A stretch of 64,000 bases of DNA from Leucocoprinus leucothites (taxonomy: Eukaryota > Basidiomycota > Agaricomycetes > Agaricales > Agaricaceae), in assembly GCA_013368445.1 (NCBI GenBank), contig JAACJO010000005.1, positions 1,736,001 to 1,800,000 on the forward strand, in the 5' to 3' direction. A program made the translations under genes and the position numbers. Below, one piece after another: positions 1 to 11,500 of this stretch. The notes beneath the pieces are model-generated. The model was not told the DNA's origin. It did not search any database and saw only the letters and a program-made list of their open reading frames with translations. Within the stretch, counting starts at the first letter, position 1, and every line of letters starts with the position of its first letter.

Positions 1-2
1 GG

Positions 3-185
3 TGGGAGCTGTTCGACGCTTCTTGGGAGGACATGTGGAATGTTTGCGGTTACATCATGAGACTTTACCGCGATAGACCCCAGGAAGAAAGAGAGCGGGT
101 GTTGGGTTTAGTGTCGAAAAAGGATGTTCGGAAGTGGCTTGAAGAGCATTCTCCGCTTCAGGGGCAGGGTCAAGGAGATAAGTAG
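3..185 (+). CDS. C-terminal end of an unrecognised gene (5' part outside window)
   Basis: An open frame runs from the left edge to TAG at 183-185 and gives about 60 residues, beginning WELFDASWEDMWNVCGYIMR and ending in a Gln/Gly/Lys tail. It is rich in Trp, Arg and Glu and looks helical (RPQEERERVLGLVSKKDVRKW). The frame is open to position 3 with fungal-like codon use, and the next gene starts only 77 bases after its stop, so a gene end fits well. I do not recognise the family, and the fragment is too short for a function. It could also be the last exon of a much longer protein. Confidence 0.55.
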   Translation, partial: WELFDASWEDMWNVCGYIMRLYRDRPQEERERVLGLVSKKDVRKWLEEHSPLQGQGQGDK

Positions 186-261
186 TGTAGTCACGTGTTC
201 GGCTATGCATGTAGCAAACTGAGCCTGCAATTCATTCCACCTACTCTTCTCTACTTCCGTC

Positions 262-3200
262 ATGCTTGATCACTGTTCTATATCGCACAAAGGCATGGTA
301 TTTTCCTCAAAAATCTGAAAACACATGCTCACAGGTACTCAGGAGGTGCCGTACTCTGGTCTCGCTCATTCACCCCAGAAGCTGCGCATCTTGCGTCCTC
401 ACCTGCCTCACCTGTCAACTCTCTTATCCGCGAAGCATTGATCGAAGGTCGCACAACAGACGAGAAATATGAAAGGGATGGTTATGCCGTCAAGTGGACG
501 TTTGTGAATGACCTCGAGCTCATTTTTGTTGTGTGTATCAAAATTTGGTGTATGAAAAATTACCCCTGACGTGACGCCATTAGGTTGCCTGGCAGCGAAT
601 TATCCAACTCACCTATGTGGACGAACTCTTGCTCGCTCTCAAGACTCTTTTCATCAAATACTATGAGCCGTTCATCGCCGCATTTGTTGCATCTCTCCAC
701 GCGCTTAATTCCGCAAAAACCACCGCTTTTGAGCCCACATCATGGAATCTCTCTAAGGCATTTGAGAACTGGGACAGCATCTTTGACAAAATCTTGCAAG
801 GCTTGGAGGACAAGGTCGGTCAATTTTTACACGGAGTTCATGTTGGATTTAAGTCGACATTTCTGGTAGAACCGAAAATCGCGGGCCAAGGCCGCTATCC
901 GTCCTGCACCTGCCCCGGTCGAGACTCCTCCATCCGACGATCAAAGTACAGGTAAGTAAACTGCAATGCTCTCGATAACTAACTAAACTGTGATCAGAAC
1001 CGTCTGCGGACGTCGATGCACCCAAGGATGGTCAAGAGGTTGCGAGAAACGTGGAAGCCCTGAAGAATAGATTACGTGGTCGTGGTGGAAGGCGTGGAGG
1101 GAGGGGTGGAAGGCAGGTGTCGACGTCGATGGAGGGATGGGGAGGGCGCGAGAGTCAGTCCAATTCCGAGTATGTCCTTCGTTCAAGCAAGTATAATTTA
1201 ATTTCCCGCTGATGATCCGTTGACGGAACTAACAGCTCCGAGACGCCGTCGAAGCGAAAGACCAAGGCTAAAACCAAACGCACATGGGGTGATGCTCAGC
1301 CCACCGAGATGGATATGAGCAAGTTGGATTATAGCACCGACAAGCCCTCGCAGAATGCTGCCAATGGAAACTCGGGAAATGTCGACGATATTCAAGCTCT
1401 TGTCGACCAAGCTTCTCTTGGTTCAAGGAATCAGAATGGAATGTACGAGGTTAAGGATTGGGAATTTACCAAAGGCGATGGTGCAGATATACTCGCTAAT
1501 GTTATCAAGCCGCTGGACAGTGGCTCGAACTCGAGTTCTCTTGGTACCCTTGGATCATTGTTTGCGAGGCTCACTGGTTCCAAAATCCTCACTGAGGCTG
1601 ATCTCCAGCCCGTTCTTGAGGGCATGAAACAACATTTAATGAAGAAGAACGTGGCAAAGGAAATTTCAGAGAAGGTATGTGAGGGCGTTGGTGAAAGTCT
1701 CGTCGGTAAAAAGGTTGGGGGTTTTGAGAGTGAGTCAAAATTCAGTGATTCTGCGACGACATATATTCATAGAGCTCGATTCTTTGCAGCCACCACCACT
1801 GCTGTCCGGAAAGCACTTTCAACCTCTATTACACGTATTTTGACACCCAAGACCTCAACCGATCTCCTTCTCTCGATTCGCACCAAGCTTTCTTCACCCC
1901 TCCCATCAACACAACAGCGGATGCCTTATAGCATCACGTTTGTTGGTGTAAATGGCGTCGGCAAGAGTACCAATCTTTCAAAAGTCTGCTTCTGGTTGAT
2001 CCAGAATGGCCTGCGAGTCCTGATTGCTGCTTGTGACACGTTTCGGTTCGTTGATACAAAATTCAATCTCACGCAACTGTCGCTGATCTCCTTCCTTTGC
2101 CTTGTACCTTTTTATAGGAGTGGAGCGGTAGAACAGCTTCGTGTTCACGTTAGGAATCTTAGCATGCTCGGGGTGAACGGCGCGGCTGACAGCAAAGGCC
2201 GTGTGGAACTGTATGAGAAGGGCTACGGCAAGGACGCGGCTGGGATTGCTCGGGAAGCCATAACATATGGTACGTCTTCATCGACTCCAATTCTGTGCCG
2301 TACCACGCCACCCAGATCTGTTCCCCCTCTTCCTATGATTTCGTGGGTTACTGACTGTGTGTGTGTGTTCTTTTCATGATCTTCTGTAGCCCGAGATAAT
2401 GACTTCGATGTCGTTTTGATCGATACGGCAGGTCGAATGCAGGATAACGAGGTACGTCCACGATTTGATCGCCCCCGTGGAGCATGCTGAGCATTTCATC
2501 CACCAACCATTCTTCCCTGTCTACTCCTTCCCTTGTGGGTGATCTTCATACACGATCCATCAATAAAATCAAAACATCAAAACAGCCATTGATGCGAGCG
2601 CTTGCCAAGGTGAGAATCCAAGCGCCTAGGACATATGGTGTGAACTCTCCGTCGCTAATCAATCTTTCGTTCTCGTACAACATAGCTGGTTTCAACGAAC
2701 AACCCAGATAAAATCATCTTCGTTGGCGAAGCGCTAGTAGGAAACGAGGCCGTTGACCAGTTGACCAAATTTGATCGCGCGTTGCGTGATTTTTCTTCTG
2801 CCTCCGGCGTGGGCAAGGGACGTGGTATTGATGGGATGCTGGTGACCAAATGGGATACAGTCGATGACAAGGTTTGCTTCTTTCTCTCAACTCAATTCAC
2901 ACCGGGGAAGATTTTTTCTCTCTTCATTCTGTGGATCTCCCCTTGCCTGACAAGAGGGACGCGACCCTGCTGAGCACTTGATGTACACCAGAATCGGCAT
3001 GTTCAGAGATCTCCATGCTCATTTCCGGTGTCTCGGGCTTTCGTCGTCCTTTTGCTTTTGTATCGCCTTTTTTTTTCCTTGACGCGTCGGGTTCGGCTTT
3101 GTTTGAGATTTGTATCAATTTTTTAATGTTGTTCATCAACTGATGTGTGAATCCGGTGTTATTTTTTGTAGGTGGGAGCCGCGCTCTCAATGACATATGT

Positions 3201-3434
3201 CACTGGCCAACCCATCATCTTCGTTGGTTGTGGACAGGTACGCACCACTATTAGTTGATGCTATGGGCGACTGACTGATGAACGGTTTCTTCTTCAATCA
3301 ATCACTACTTGATGGCATATTCTCCCTCTACGCATGTGCTTCCATCTCTTGGTGACCTTCGTGATGTCTAGACGTATACGGATTTGAGACAGCTGAGGGT
3401 TGCCAACGTCGTTCAGGCTATTTTGAGCGACTAA
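262..3434 (+). CDS. SRP101: Signal recognition particle receptor subunit alpha (SRP-GTPase)
   Basis: This is the docking GTPase at the ER membrane that receives the SRP-ribosome complex. Exons: 262-292, 343-530, 584-814, 870-951, 998-1169, 1236-1729, 1790-2045, 2118-2269, 2390-2451, 2586-2609, 2686-2871, 3172-3237, 3372-3434, giving 668 residues in one frame. The N-terminal SRX domain starts MLDHCSISHKGGAVLWS and contains LTYVDELL. A charged Gly/Arg-rich linker follows. The C-terminal NG domain has the P-loop GVNGVGKSTNLSK, the ILTPKTSTD segment, ACDTFRSGAVEQL, the DTAGRMQDNE G3 motif, TKWDTVDDK (G4) and a GQPIIFVGCGQ-YTDLR end. These match the SRPR-alpha/FtsY/Ffh family. Intron 1 (293-342) uses a GC donor, because no GT donor keeps the conserved KGGAVLW in frame. 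Exon 10 is only 24 nt and intron 12 is unusually long (300 nt). Confidence 0.93.
293..342 (+). other. Probable GC-AG intron in the SRP receptor gene
   Basis: The first coding exon ends AAAG and the intron begins GCATGG and ends CTCAG at 342. Only this join produces SHK-GGAVLWS, the conserved start of the SRX domain. The GT at 298 leaves the wrong phase with every nearby AG. The donor is a weak match to the usual GCAAGT. Confidence 0.6.
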
Positions 3435-4054
3435 GTGAAGATTTTGGACATCATGCTAGTGAATTTGTCTTCCTTGATCTTGTCCTATGAATTTTTTGTA
3501 CTCGTCCAGGTTTAATGATAATATTTTGGATAGCTTGAGCGGCAACGCATGGTTCCGACCTACAGACGCTAAGGGACAGAAGAAAAGATGGCCGAAATGA
3601 AAAAAGAGATGTCCGTTGCCATGCTAAAATTGACAAGTACCATCTCCGAGCATACTACCGTACCACAATGAGGTCTGTACAACATCTGCAACCAAATAAT
3701 TACATATAGTTTAACAGAAACCACCTAACGCAACAGTAGAGCACAAGTATAAATGTAAGCAAAAGATGATCAAAACCAAGAAAACTAGATCCACAGCAGC
3801 TCGTCAAGATTGCCTGCGTTTGAATGAAAACAACAATTTTGGCGGAAGAAGAGAACAACGGAGGTCAAGCGAAAGGAATCTTTTTACAGTGTTCGTGACG
3901 GAACCAGATGAAGGTAATGAGGGGGTATGAATGCACAGATCTCAATAACTTGAGTTAAATAAGCCGTAAGACACGCTCCGGGTCGGTGAGTAAAACATAA
4001 TGCTCTTGTAGAAGTTGGCATGAGGATGAGGAGCTTAAGTGATTGGTGAGTGGG
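3435..4054. other. Intergenic region between two convergent genes
   Basis: This should hold the 3' ends of the SRP receptor gene (plus strand) and the Asn/Gly-repeat membrane protein (minus strand). It is AT-rich with short stop-riddled frames. I see no RNA gene, repeat or further coding signal. Confidence 0.6.
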
Positions 4055-5376
4055 TCACCTCAAGCCACCACGTTGTGGCTGAAGTTGAGGTGGCCGAGGC
4101 GGAAATTGAAAGGTTCCTGTTCCAAATGGTATACGACGGCCGCTAGGGGTAGTAGGTGTACCAGGAGCCGAGCCAGATGTAGGAACATTGGGAGGAGTTG
4201 AAACGCGTATAGGCGTAGTATAAAGCACTTCTGGTTGAGGAGCCGACATTGGCTGAGCGAAGCTGTTGTGATACTGCGCCATCTGGGGCCCCTTTTCTGA
4301 AAACATGCCTTCGGCGGAATCAGCACTAAAGGGCTTGAACTTGGCCTGACCAGCAGCACCTGTTCCTGCACCGCCGTAGTTACTACTGAATGCCCCACTC
4401 TTCTCTCCACCACTGGCCGTGTTCCCAAAGCCAGCACTTGCAAAGGGATATGCGGAAGGGTTGTTGGTAAATTCGGCGGAGGGTGGGAGATGATTCTTGC
4501 GTCGTCGCTTGTACACTATCCAAGCTGCGAATGCAAGAAAGACGAAAAGGAGTGCACCAATAACACCGCCTGCAATCGCACCGCGATTGTTCCCTTGAGA
4601 AGCATCGGCTTGAGTAGCTGGGTTGTCTGGCGTGGAGGAAGGAAGAGATGAAGTATCTGAAGGAAAGACGGTTGGTCCAGTAGCAACCATGGCGCTGACG
4701 CTGGCAAGGGTGGTCGATAACGGACTGGATGGGGAGAGCGAGACTGATGAAGTGCTGGGATTGGCTACAAAGATGATTAGTACTTCTAAAATGTTGATAA
4801 ATGATGGAGTAACTCACACTCGGTTTTGATTGGGGACGAAGTAGATGGGTCAGGATTGGAGTCCTTGTTGGAACTGGTGGTGGTACCACCCAGGTTTGAG
4901 TTTCCAGTAGAACTAGGCCTCGGGGTGGATGGATTTGGGTCTCCTCCATCGTTGTCCCCTTTGTTGCCTACATTGCTGCCCCCACTGCTGCCATTATTAC
5001 TGCCACCGTTATTGCTACCCCCCTTTCCGGGGTTGTTCCCATTCCCACCACTGTTGTCGCCATTGTTTCCTCCATTATTGTCATTGTTTCCTCCATTATT
5101 GCCATTATTTCCTCCATTGTTGCCATTGTTTCCTCCATTATTGCCATTGTTTCCTCCATTATTGCCATTATCACCATCATGGCCGCTGTTTCCGTGGCTG
5201 CTGTGCTCGCCTCCATCATTTCCTTGATCACGGATTTTATCAATGTTGTCAGCGATAGTCTTTGCCTTACCCCCAAGCTTGCCATCTTTCGCGTCATCAA
5301 AGAGTTTGTGGATGATATCAGGCGTTCTTTTGGGATGCTTGCGCAATATGCGCGACCGTCCGATCGAGGGGGTCAT
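4055..5376 (-). CDS. Single-pass membrane protein with Asn/Gly tandem repeats
   Basis: Two exons, 4818-5376 and 4055-4764 (intron 4765-4817), give 422 residues. The order is a basic N-terminus (RSRILRKHPKRTP); a short charged helix region; an Asn/Gly-rich tract with a GGNNGNN heptad repeated about five times; a Ser/Thr/Pro-rich stalk; one membrane span (GAIAGGVIGALLFVFLAFAA) followed by a basic stop-transfer cluster (YKRRRKNHLPP); and a Pro/Gln-rich cytosolic tail ending QPQRGGLR. This architecture resembles fungal wall-stress-sensor-like or mucin-like surface proteins, but I recognise no named family. The first ATG at 5374-5376 gives no signal peptide. Hydrophobic residues can be read in frame upstream, but without an ATG. 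It shares a 224-bp divergent promoter with glyoxalase II. Confidence 0.75.
5061..5165 (-). repeat. 21-bp tandem repeat, five copies, coding for GGNNGNN
   Basis: Five near-identical 21-nt units start at 5061, 5082, 5103, 5124 and 5145. Each reads cattgtttcctccattattg plus one base on the plus strand, with one or two substitutions. They lie inside the minus-strand membrane-protein gene in frame, so copy-number change would lengthen or shorten its Asn/Gly stalk without frameshift. Confidence 0.9.
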
Positions 5377-5600
5377 GGGGAGATAAAGAAAGGGAGGGAG
5401 TAAAGAAAGAGGGAGTAAAGAACGACAAGAAATCAAAAAGAGAGTGTAGAGGGCGGGAGAGCGACGAGAGGGCGGGGCATGTGAGAGGATGGGAAAAAGA
5501 CGGAAACCTGCTTCCAATCACCACAGAATGTGTTGCTACCTCCCCTGCCCCTTTAGGCAATTATCCACAACATATCCCCCATCACGTGCTTACCTTCCCC

Positions 5601-6681
5601 ATGTTCCTCCCAAGATCACTCCACGACTGTGCGCGACTTTCCTGCCGCACGTTTGCTTCGTCAGTCCGAACACCAATGAAGGTCGTACCTGTACCCGTCC
5701 GCCAGGACAACTATGCCTATTTGCTTGTAGACGAGGGGACGAACAAGGCTGCAGCTGTCGATCCATTTGACGTCGCCAAAGTTGCTTCTGCTGCTGAAGG
5801 TCTTGGCGTCTCCATCGTCGCCGCAATCACCACACACCACCATCCCGACCACAGTGGTGGAAACGGCGTACGTACACATCTCTAACTCCACTTGCTGCCA
5901 TTATTTTGACTGTTGCATTTTTCTAGGACTTTGTAAGTACCTAACCACCCGACAATCAACTCTTATTCTGAACGATGCTCAACTACAGGCACGGAAATAT
6001 CCCAACGCTCCTATTTACGGTGGTAGTGACAAAGTCGAGAGCGTCTCAAAGATCATCAAGGACAAAGACGAATTTAGAATCGGAGACAACATTCATGTCA
6101 GGTGAGTGACCTCCAGCACATACCCAATCAACCCATCAACCCTTTTTATCCTGGAACATAACACATAGGTGCCTAGCAACTCCCTGCCACACTCAGGACT
6201 CGATCTGCTACTACGTAACCGACCCAACTGATGCGTCACATCCTGGAGGCGTTTTCACTGGCGACACCCTCTTCGTCGGAGGCTGTGGTCGTTTCTTTGA
6301 AGGCACAGGGGATGAGATGAACCGCGCTCTCAAATACCTTGGTACTCTACCTGACAAGACCATCGTGTACAATGGCCATGAGTACACCGCTTCCAATCTT
6401 GCTTTTGGCAAGTTTGTCGAGCCGAATAGCCCTGGCATTGCTCGGCTTTCTGAAATTGTCAAGAATAATGACGTCACTACTGGCAAGACGACGATTGCAG
6501 AAGAGAAGGAATGGAACGTTTTCATCCGCTTAGACGCACCTGCCATCAGGCAAGTCGGCCTATCATTTTTATTTTCACCATATTGATCATTTTTAGGGAG
6601 AAAACAAATTCAGGACCAGACACTCCAGAGGCAGACATCATAAGCTCGCTGAGAGAACAGAAGAATAACTACAGGGGGTAA
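5601..6681 (+). CDS. GLO2: Glyoxalase II (hydroxyacylglutathione hydrolase)
   Basis: It hydrolyses S-lactoylglutathione to lactate and glutathione, the second step of methylglyoxal detoxification. Exons 5601-5867, 5927-5932, 5989-6101, 6169-6549 and 6597-6681 give 283 residues. It is a metallo-beta-lactamase-fold protein: the metal site THHHPDHSGGN, then TPCHTQDSICYY, GDTLFVGGCGRFFEGT and NGHEYT carry the expected ligands. Exon 2 is only 6 nt (Asp-Phe) and fits the family between GGNG and ARKYPN. The last intron (6550-6596) is GC-AG with a consensus GCAAGT donor. Starting at 5601 adds an Arg/Ser-rich leader (MFLPRSLHDCARLSCRTFAS) that looks mitochondrial. The in-frame ATG at 5676 (MKVVPVPVRQ) would give a cytosolic form. 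The C-terminus EADIISSLREQKNNYRG replaces the shorter end of some homologues. Confidence 0.93.
5927..5932 (+). other. 6-nt micro-exon of glyoxalase II
   Basis: The bases gactttc are read as ...tctag|gacttt|gtaagt..., so the exon is GAC TTT between a good acceptor and a perfect GTAAGT donor. It keeps the frame and supplies Asp-Phe after HSGGNG, where homologues have a residue pair before the Ala/Lys-rich YPN helix. Confidence 0.75.
6550..6596 (+). other. GC-AG intron in glyoxalase II
   Basis: The donor is CAG|GCAAGT, which is the consensus for GC-type introns. The acceptor is TTTTAG at 6596. Splicing joins LDAPAIR to EKTNSGPDTPEAD in frame and reaches a stop at 6679-6681. Without it the frame ends within a few codons, and no GT donor is available nearby. 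Confidence 0.85.
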
Positions 6682-6861
6682 TTGAGCCCAAGCACTAACA
6701 CACGTACCGACTTCCTGATTTCAAAGCAGGCAGCAGCCACGTCTTTGATGATGCGAACGGATTGTAATATTACTCAACAAAGCATGGAATGTAAACAACG
6801 ATCGTAACAGTTGACCATCTCCTCTTGTATTATCATGCCCGTAAAGGAAATATGGCGCCTC

Positions 6862-7780
6862 TTAAGCCATTCCAAAGACTTTGAGCACGGCGGAACGCGC
6901 GTACGGGATGTAAGAGAGTGTGTACCAGGTATAAGCGAGGTACTCGATGATAACGAAAACTAGAGAGAAAAGGAGAGAAGGATGCGAAACGTCAGATCAA
7001 CTTGTGACAGAGAGGACAGGGGATTAATAACTTACCTAAACAGAGGATCTACGGTGACAGAGCACAACAGCTTTAATCAGTCACAAAGCCACAAAAAAAT
7101 CAAGAGATGACACGTACATCGCTCTTAAGGACAAAAGCTGCCACAAAGACGAGGCCAATCGATGCCAAGAAAATGATAGTGGCCACCACACGAATAGGTT
7201 TAAACATCTACGTTTTGGGGTCAGGCTAGTCTATCCACAGAAAACGGAGGGAGATGACCGTACGAGCTTCAGCTGTCTGAAGAACTGTCATAAATACAAC
7301 CCGCGTCAGACGAAACGGTCATCCAGAGTATGCATTTTGTACGTACGCCAATGATGAAACCAGTTCCAACAAGCGAAATAACGGTCCCGAAGACATAAAG
7401 TACTGCGGAAAGCTTGATTAGCCCGATAGCCTGACCAGCACCCAACCTCGTGTCGTGAGGAAACACACACTCACCAGCAAAGCTTCCTAACTGTCCAAGG
7501 AAAAGCACAATAGCGCCCAACAAACTCAACAAAAATCCAATCGCAAGACTGTTTAGTCGATAAGTACATGCCAGGCGCACGTAACGTAGCGCAGAAATTA
7601 CCTGTGTCAGTGACTGCGGAGATACTAAGAGATGAGGAACCCATACCAAGCGAAGAATCCGTATAATCTCGTCGTCTTTGACAGTCCCAGAAACTTAAAC
7701 GCCGAGTCGCCTTCGAAGAATTGTGTCTCTGGAACGACGCTAGTTCCAGCTTCGAGGTTGAACCATCCTTTGCTAGGCAT
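6862..7780 (-). CDS. SFT2: Sft2/Got1-family Golgi vesicle-transport membrane protein
   Basis: This is a small four-span Golgi protein that acts in retrograde and late-Golgi vesicle fusion. Seven exons (7647-7780, 7475-7548, 7347-7402, 7264-7284, 7118-7207, 7036-7048, 6862-6959) give 161 residues. The start MPSKGWFNLEAG and the block LSKTTRLYGFFACLAIGFLL are followed by LYVFGTVISLVGTGFIIG, RQLKLMFKPIRVVAT and the hallmark end TWYTLSYIPYARSAVLK. The RQLK-MF-P-R loop and WYxxSYIPYAR are the family signatures. Two exons are tiny (21 and 13 nt), so the protein is invisible to simple ORF searches. The length is slightly shorter than yeast Sft2 because the N-terminal tail is short. Confidence 0.9.
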
Positions 7781-8513
7781 TTTGTCACTTTACAAGTCGT
7801 GTCTTGTTGGTCGTATTGAGGAGAGGAGGGCTCGAAAGAAAGACAAGATAGGCGAGTTACAAGGTTTCTTCACAACTTGAGGTGCTGTGGCGGATCCTAA
7901 TGTCAGCGTAGTGTCGTCGTGCTTGATCTTGAGAGTCCGAGATACGTATGAGCGGCTTGACCCGTTCTATGAGTTTGCTTTGTGCTGAAGCTTTGATTCT
8001 CGAGACGATGTTCGTACGCGCTGTCCGTGCAGCGAGGGTTTGTGAGGATTTATCCAAAGGCGGGCGGTTGAACTAATGTTGTGGTGGTGAGAACCGAAGT
8101 AGGTAAGTCAGTTTGATGCGGGCCGTACTTGGCGTGTTGCTGTGCCGCCACTTTAGGCGCTTAGGCTGGGCCTTGATATGGGGACATCACAATGAGAGTT
8201 GTGTCCACTTCCCCAGCCGACTTGAGCTGAGAAGCATAGGTAATTCCTTGTAGGCCCAGGTCCACAATGTTGCTTTCAGAAGATCAAATTTCAATCCAAA
8301 ATATAATTGCGATACATTTCCAGCTATAATACAAGTATGGCTACAAATGAGACACTTGGTCACACTTAATGAGTAGCTATGGACATATGAACATCGGAGA
8401 GAAGGCCCTATATACGCTCAAGACAAATTTCATACAACAGTCCAAGATCAATCAAAATCAGTAGAGAAAGAGAGAAAGAGAAAAAGAAATATGGTACAGA
8501 AGAAAGGCGAAGA
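7781..8513. other. Intergenic: SFT2 promoter side and Argonaute 3' end
   Basis: The minus-strand SFT2 begins at 7780 and the minus-strand Argonaute ends at 8514. A purine run (agagaaagagaaaaagaaa) sits near 8470. Short frames on both strands have no ATG context or family resemblance. I see no RNA gene or repeat. Confidence 0.55.
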
Positions 8514-11500
8514 TCAGACGTAGTACATTTGTTGACGCAAATTACTGTTCACAGAGTCGAAGTTGGAGCGGTAAAAGTCCAGATGGGCACCCATGTCATC
8601 GTCACTACTGACAGAAGATGCCGAGTAGCTGTTGATAGCATCTCTGTAGTGAATCTTGGCCCGTCCGCAAACAAGCTAGAGGGAGTAACCAGAAAGCTTG
8701 AATTTCAATGCCCTACGTTTAGTATAGTGAGTTACTTACATCAGCATCTAGAATTCTCAATCAGTGGTAACTCAGCACAGTCAATCCAGGTAAAGACTCA
8801 CAGTAAACTGGAGCGGGTATCTTGACAGAACGCGTAGAGCGAGAATAATTATGACAGAGGGCGTATCTATTCAAAAAATGCACTTTCAACGGCTGTTTCA
8901 ACAGATACTAGAACTACAACTCACGCGAGCTCCTGGACACTAATCCGAGCGGTCAGAAAAGGATCCAATAAGATACAAAGCTAAAACTCCACGTACGCGG
9001 CCACTGGCATGCCCATGTCGTTCCGGAGAACAGTATAGTGACTCGGGATGGATGCTTAATGGACAATTGAGCATTTAAAAATGTTGACGGGTGTGACAGG
9101 TAGAACTCACTGCCTTTCAAACCAGGCTGGCTTTGCAGATAGAAGTCACAAAACCGTGGATGAACGATACCTGCAACACAAAATGAGTGATACCGGCAGA
9201 ACTGATACCATGTACTACAGTGGGACTTACTGTCATCAACTACAAGTCCTGAGGGAAAGTTGCCGTTCCCTTTCGGGTCACCTCCCCGGTTTCCGGGAAA
9301 GAAGCGGATATGGTGTCTTTTTCCAACAACAACATATAGGACCCTTGGCTTGTGCTTTGGTGGGTATTTGGCCTCAACAACGGCTATCCCGGAAGCGTCA
9401 GGAAGGGAGGGCTGACCAGAGAAAGAACAATGCTCACCGCGAAGTGCTTCTTTCTCATAGTTCTCAACGTTCACGAATTCACCTTCGGAGACACCATCCC
9501 TAAAAATATAGATATCCCGTGGAATCACGTTGTTGTTCTTCTGTTGAAAAGCCTCGAGGAGCTCCTAGAAAACATACATCCCATCAGAAACCAGGGAATC
9601 AATTACCATCACAGCCACGGTACCTTAAACATGACGCCAAAGTTTTCGATTACTTCAACCCGAGAAGATTGAACTTGGACAGAAGCAATGTATTGACACG
9701 CTTCACGATCGTATGACCCAACCAAGGAGGCCACGGACGGCATCTGACTTCCAGGGCCCGGGTGACTCACATCGGCTCCTGCATTGTTTTAGTTCGATTC
9801 AAACTAAGGCGAGATTGCAAAACCTACCAATTACCATGAAAGGCACCTTGCCCATTTGTTGAAAAACAGGTGACCCAGCGAAGAAATTGGTTCCACCCAT
9901 TTTGGGGTTGATCCTTCATTCTCTGAGTGAGATCGACAAGGTAAGATCAACTTGAGCTTACTTGAGGATTAGATTATTCTGATACTGATTTATCCGTCTC
10001 GTGCCAACATTCTTCTTGAGGTTAAAGCTCCACCGCTTGAAGCACGCTGCGTTTGAGAAAGGTGCAAAAAAGTATTAGCCGTTACTTACCACACACTGGG
10101 TAGCAATACCCCGACTTATGTCTCCAAACCTCTTGACCTTGCGATATTGTTCTTCTGCCGGGTCTGGTAGTACTGCAAGTATAAAGTTTGGGCGGTGCTG
10201 CTGTACCAGATTATCCAACTCCTACGTATCATGGAAAAGAATGAGTGGATTACTCTTCGGAGCCCCTTTTGACTTACTCGGTCTATGTCAACTTGGACTG
10301 ATCGGTGTTCAACAGCAACGGGCCCTGAAACCGTAATTCCTGGAAAGTAATCCATAAGCTCAAGTGGCATTTAAGTTATCAGTGAGAGACAAACCTAAGC
10401 TCCTCATTGCCCTTATCAGTTCATCGACGAAATAATGCAACGAGCTATCGTCCACCTGAGCAAAGTTGATTACGATCCACTTTGATATGGTTGCTGGCTT
10501 AGCCAGCTTCTGCGACATGACGTCCCACACTCCCGGTCGTCCATTCTGAATCAATGGGTTAGATTTCACTTCCATATCTTTCATAGAGAATCACGTACAA
10601 GATTCTTCACGCTACCATTGAAGACAATATTGGGTCCCTTCAGAAGCCTTCCTTTGACCATCTGAGGTCTTTGGTCGATGTTAATTCCGGCATTGACAAG
10701 GAAACCTGAGTTCTGGTAGTCAAAATGCTCAAAGGCTTTTGATATCTCCCTTGCCCTTGCACTCGGGTTTGGGGGAGTGAATTCCAAAGCCGCACGAACC
10801 ACTTCAGGAGTCGCTCGGTTCTGGAGGTGTTCAGCATTGGTAAGCGCTTGGGCGACGGCGCGGGCGTACCTTGTAAAACTGCTGGATCGTCTTGCAGACG
10901 GTGACGGGAAAAACACCAATGGACCCAAGTCTGACACCCAGTGTGGAAGGTGGGATCTGAATGTTATGGGATTCCAAGAAGTGTTGCTAGTTTTGTAAGT
11001 TTTCAGAAATCAACCAACGTCTTATTTCTGTTCAATGAGAAAGCCAGTACGCACAGCTACAGTCACAGTATCCCCGTTCCTGTCAAATGTTATCCTACCC
11101 ACATCCAGAACAACATCTTTGATAACCTTCGGTGATTTGTGCTTGTGTGTTTCGATCTCGACGTTGACCTTGATCATTCTGAGAAAATGTCGTAACTTTT
11201 GGAATTGGTCAGGACGCAAGCGCCTCAGGTCGTGAATGTTTCGGAGACGAAGATGAGCCGCGCATATGTTCTCCAGCTTATCCGCTGGGAGACTAATAAG
11301 CAATTAGAGTTGGAATCCTTCCAGATTTTGTGCGACATACATCACGCCTATGGTCACATCAACATTGATGACCATTCTGTCGAATGCTGGTCGAACGGTC
11401 CTGCAAACAAGATAAATGCACGAGAATGAGGGGGGGAAAACCTGTAAACGGACTGGTAATAGCCTCTCCATAGCTCGAGGGGCGCGATGGACTCATTCGC

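Noticed and set aside
2924..3196. 90-codon minus-strand frame inside the SRP receptor gene
   Set aside because: It overlaps the 300-nt last-but-one intron and exon 12 on the opposite strand and shows no family features.
4826..5258. Long plus-strand frames of Pro/Leu and Cys/His repeats
   Set aside because: They are mirror readings of the Asn/Gly tandem repeat in the minus-strand membrane-protein gene.
7857..8057. 66-codon minus-strand frame upstream of SFT2
   Set aside because: It starts with TTG, has no ATG, resembles no family and sits in the promoter region of SFT2.
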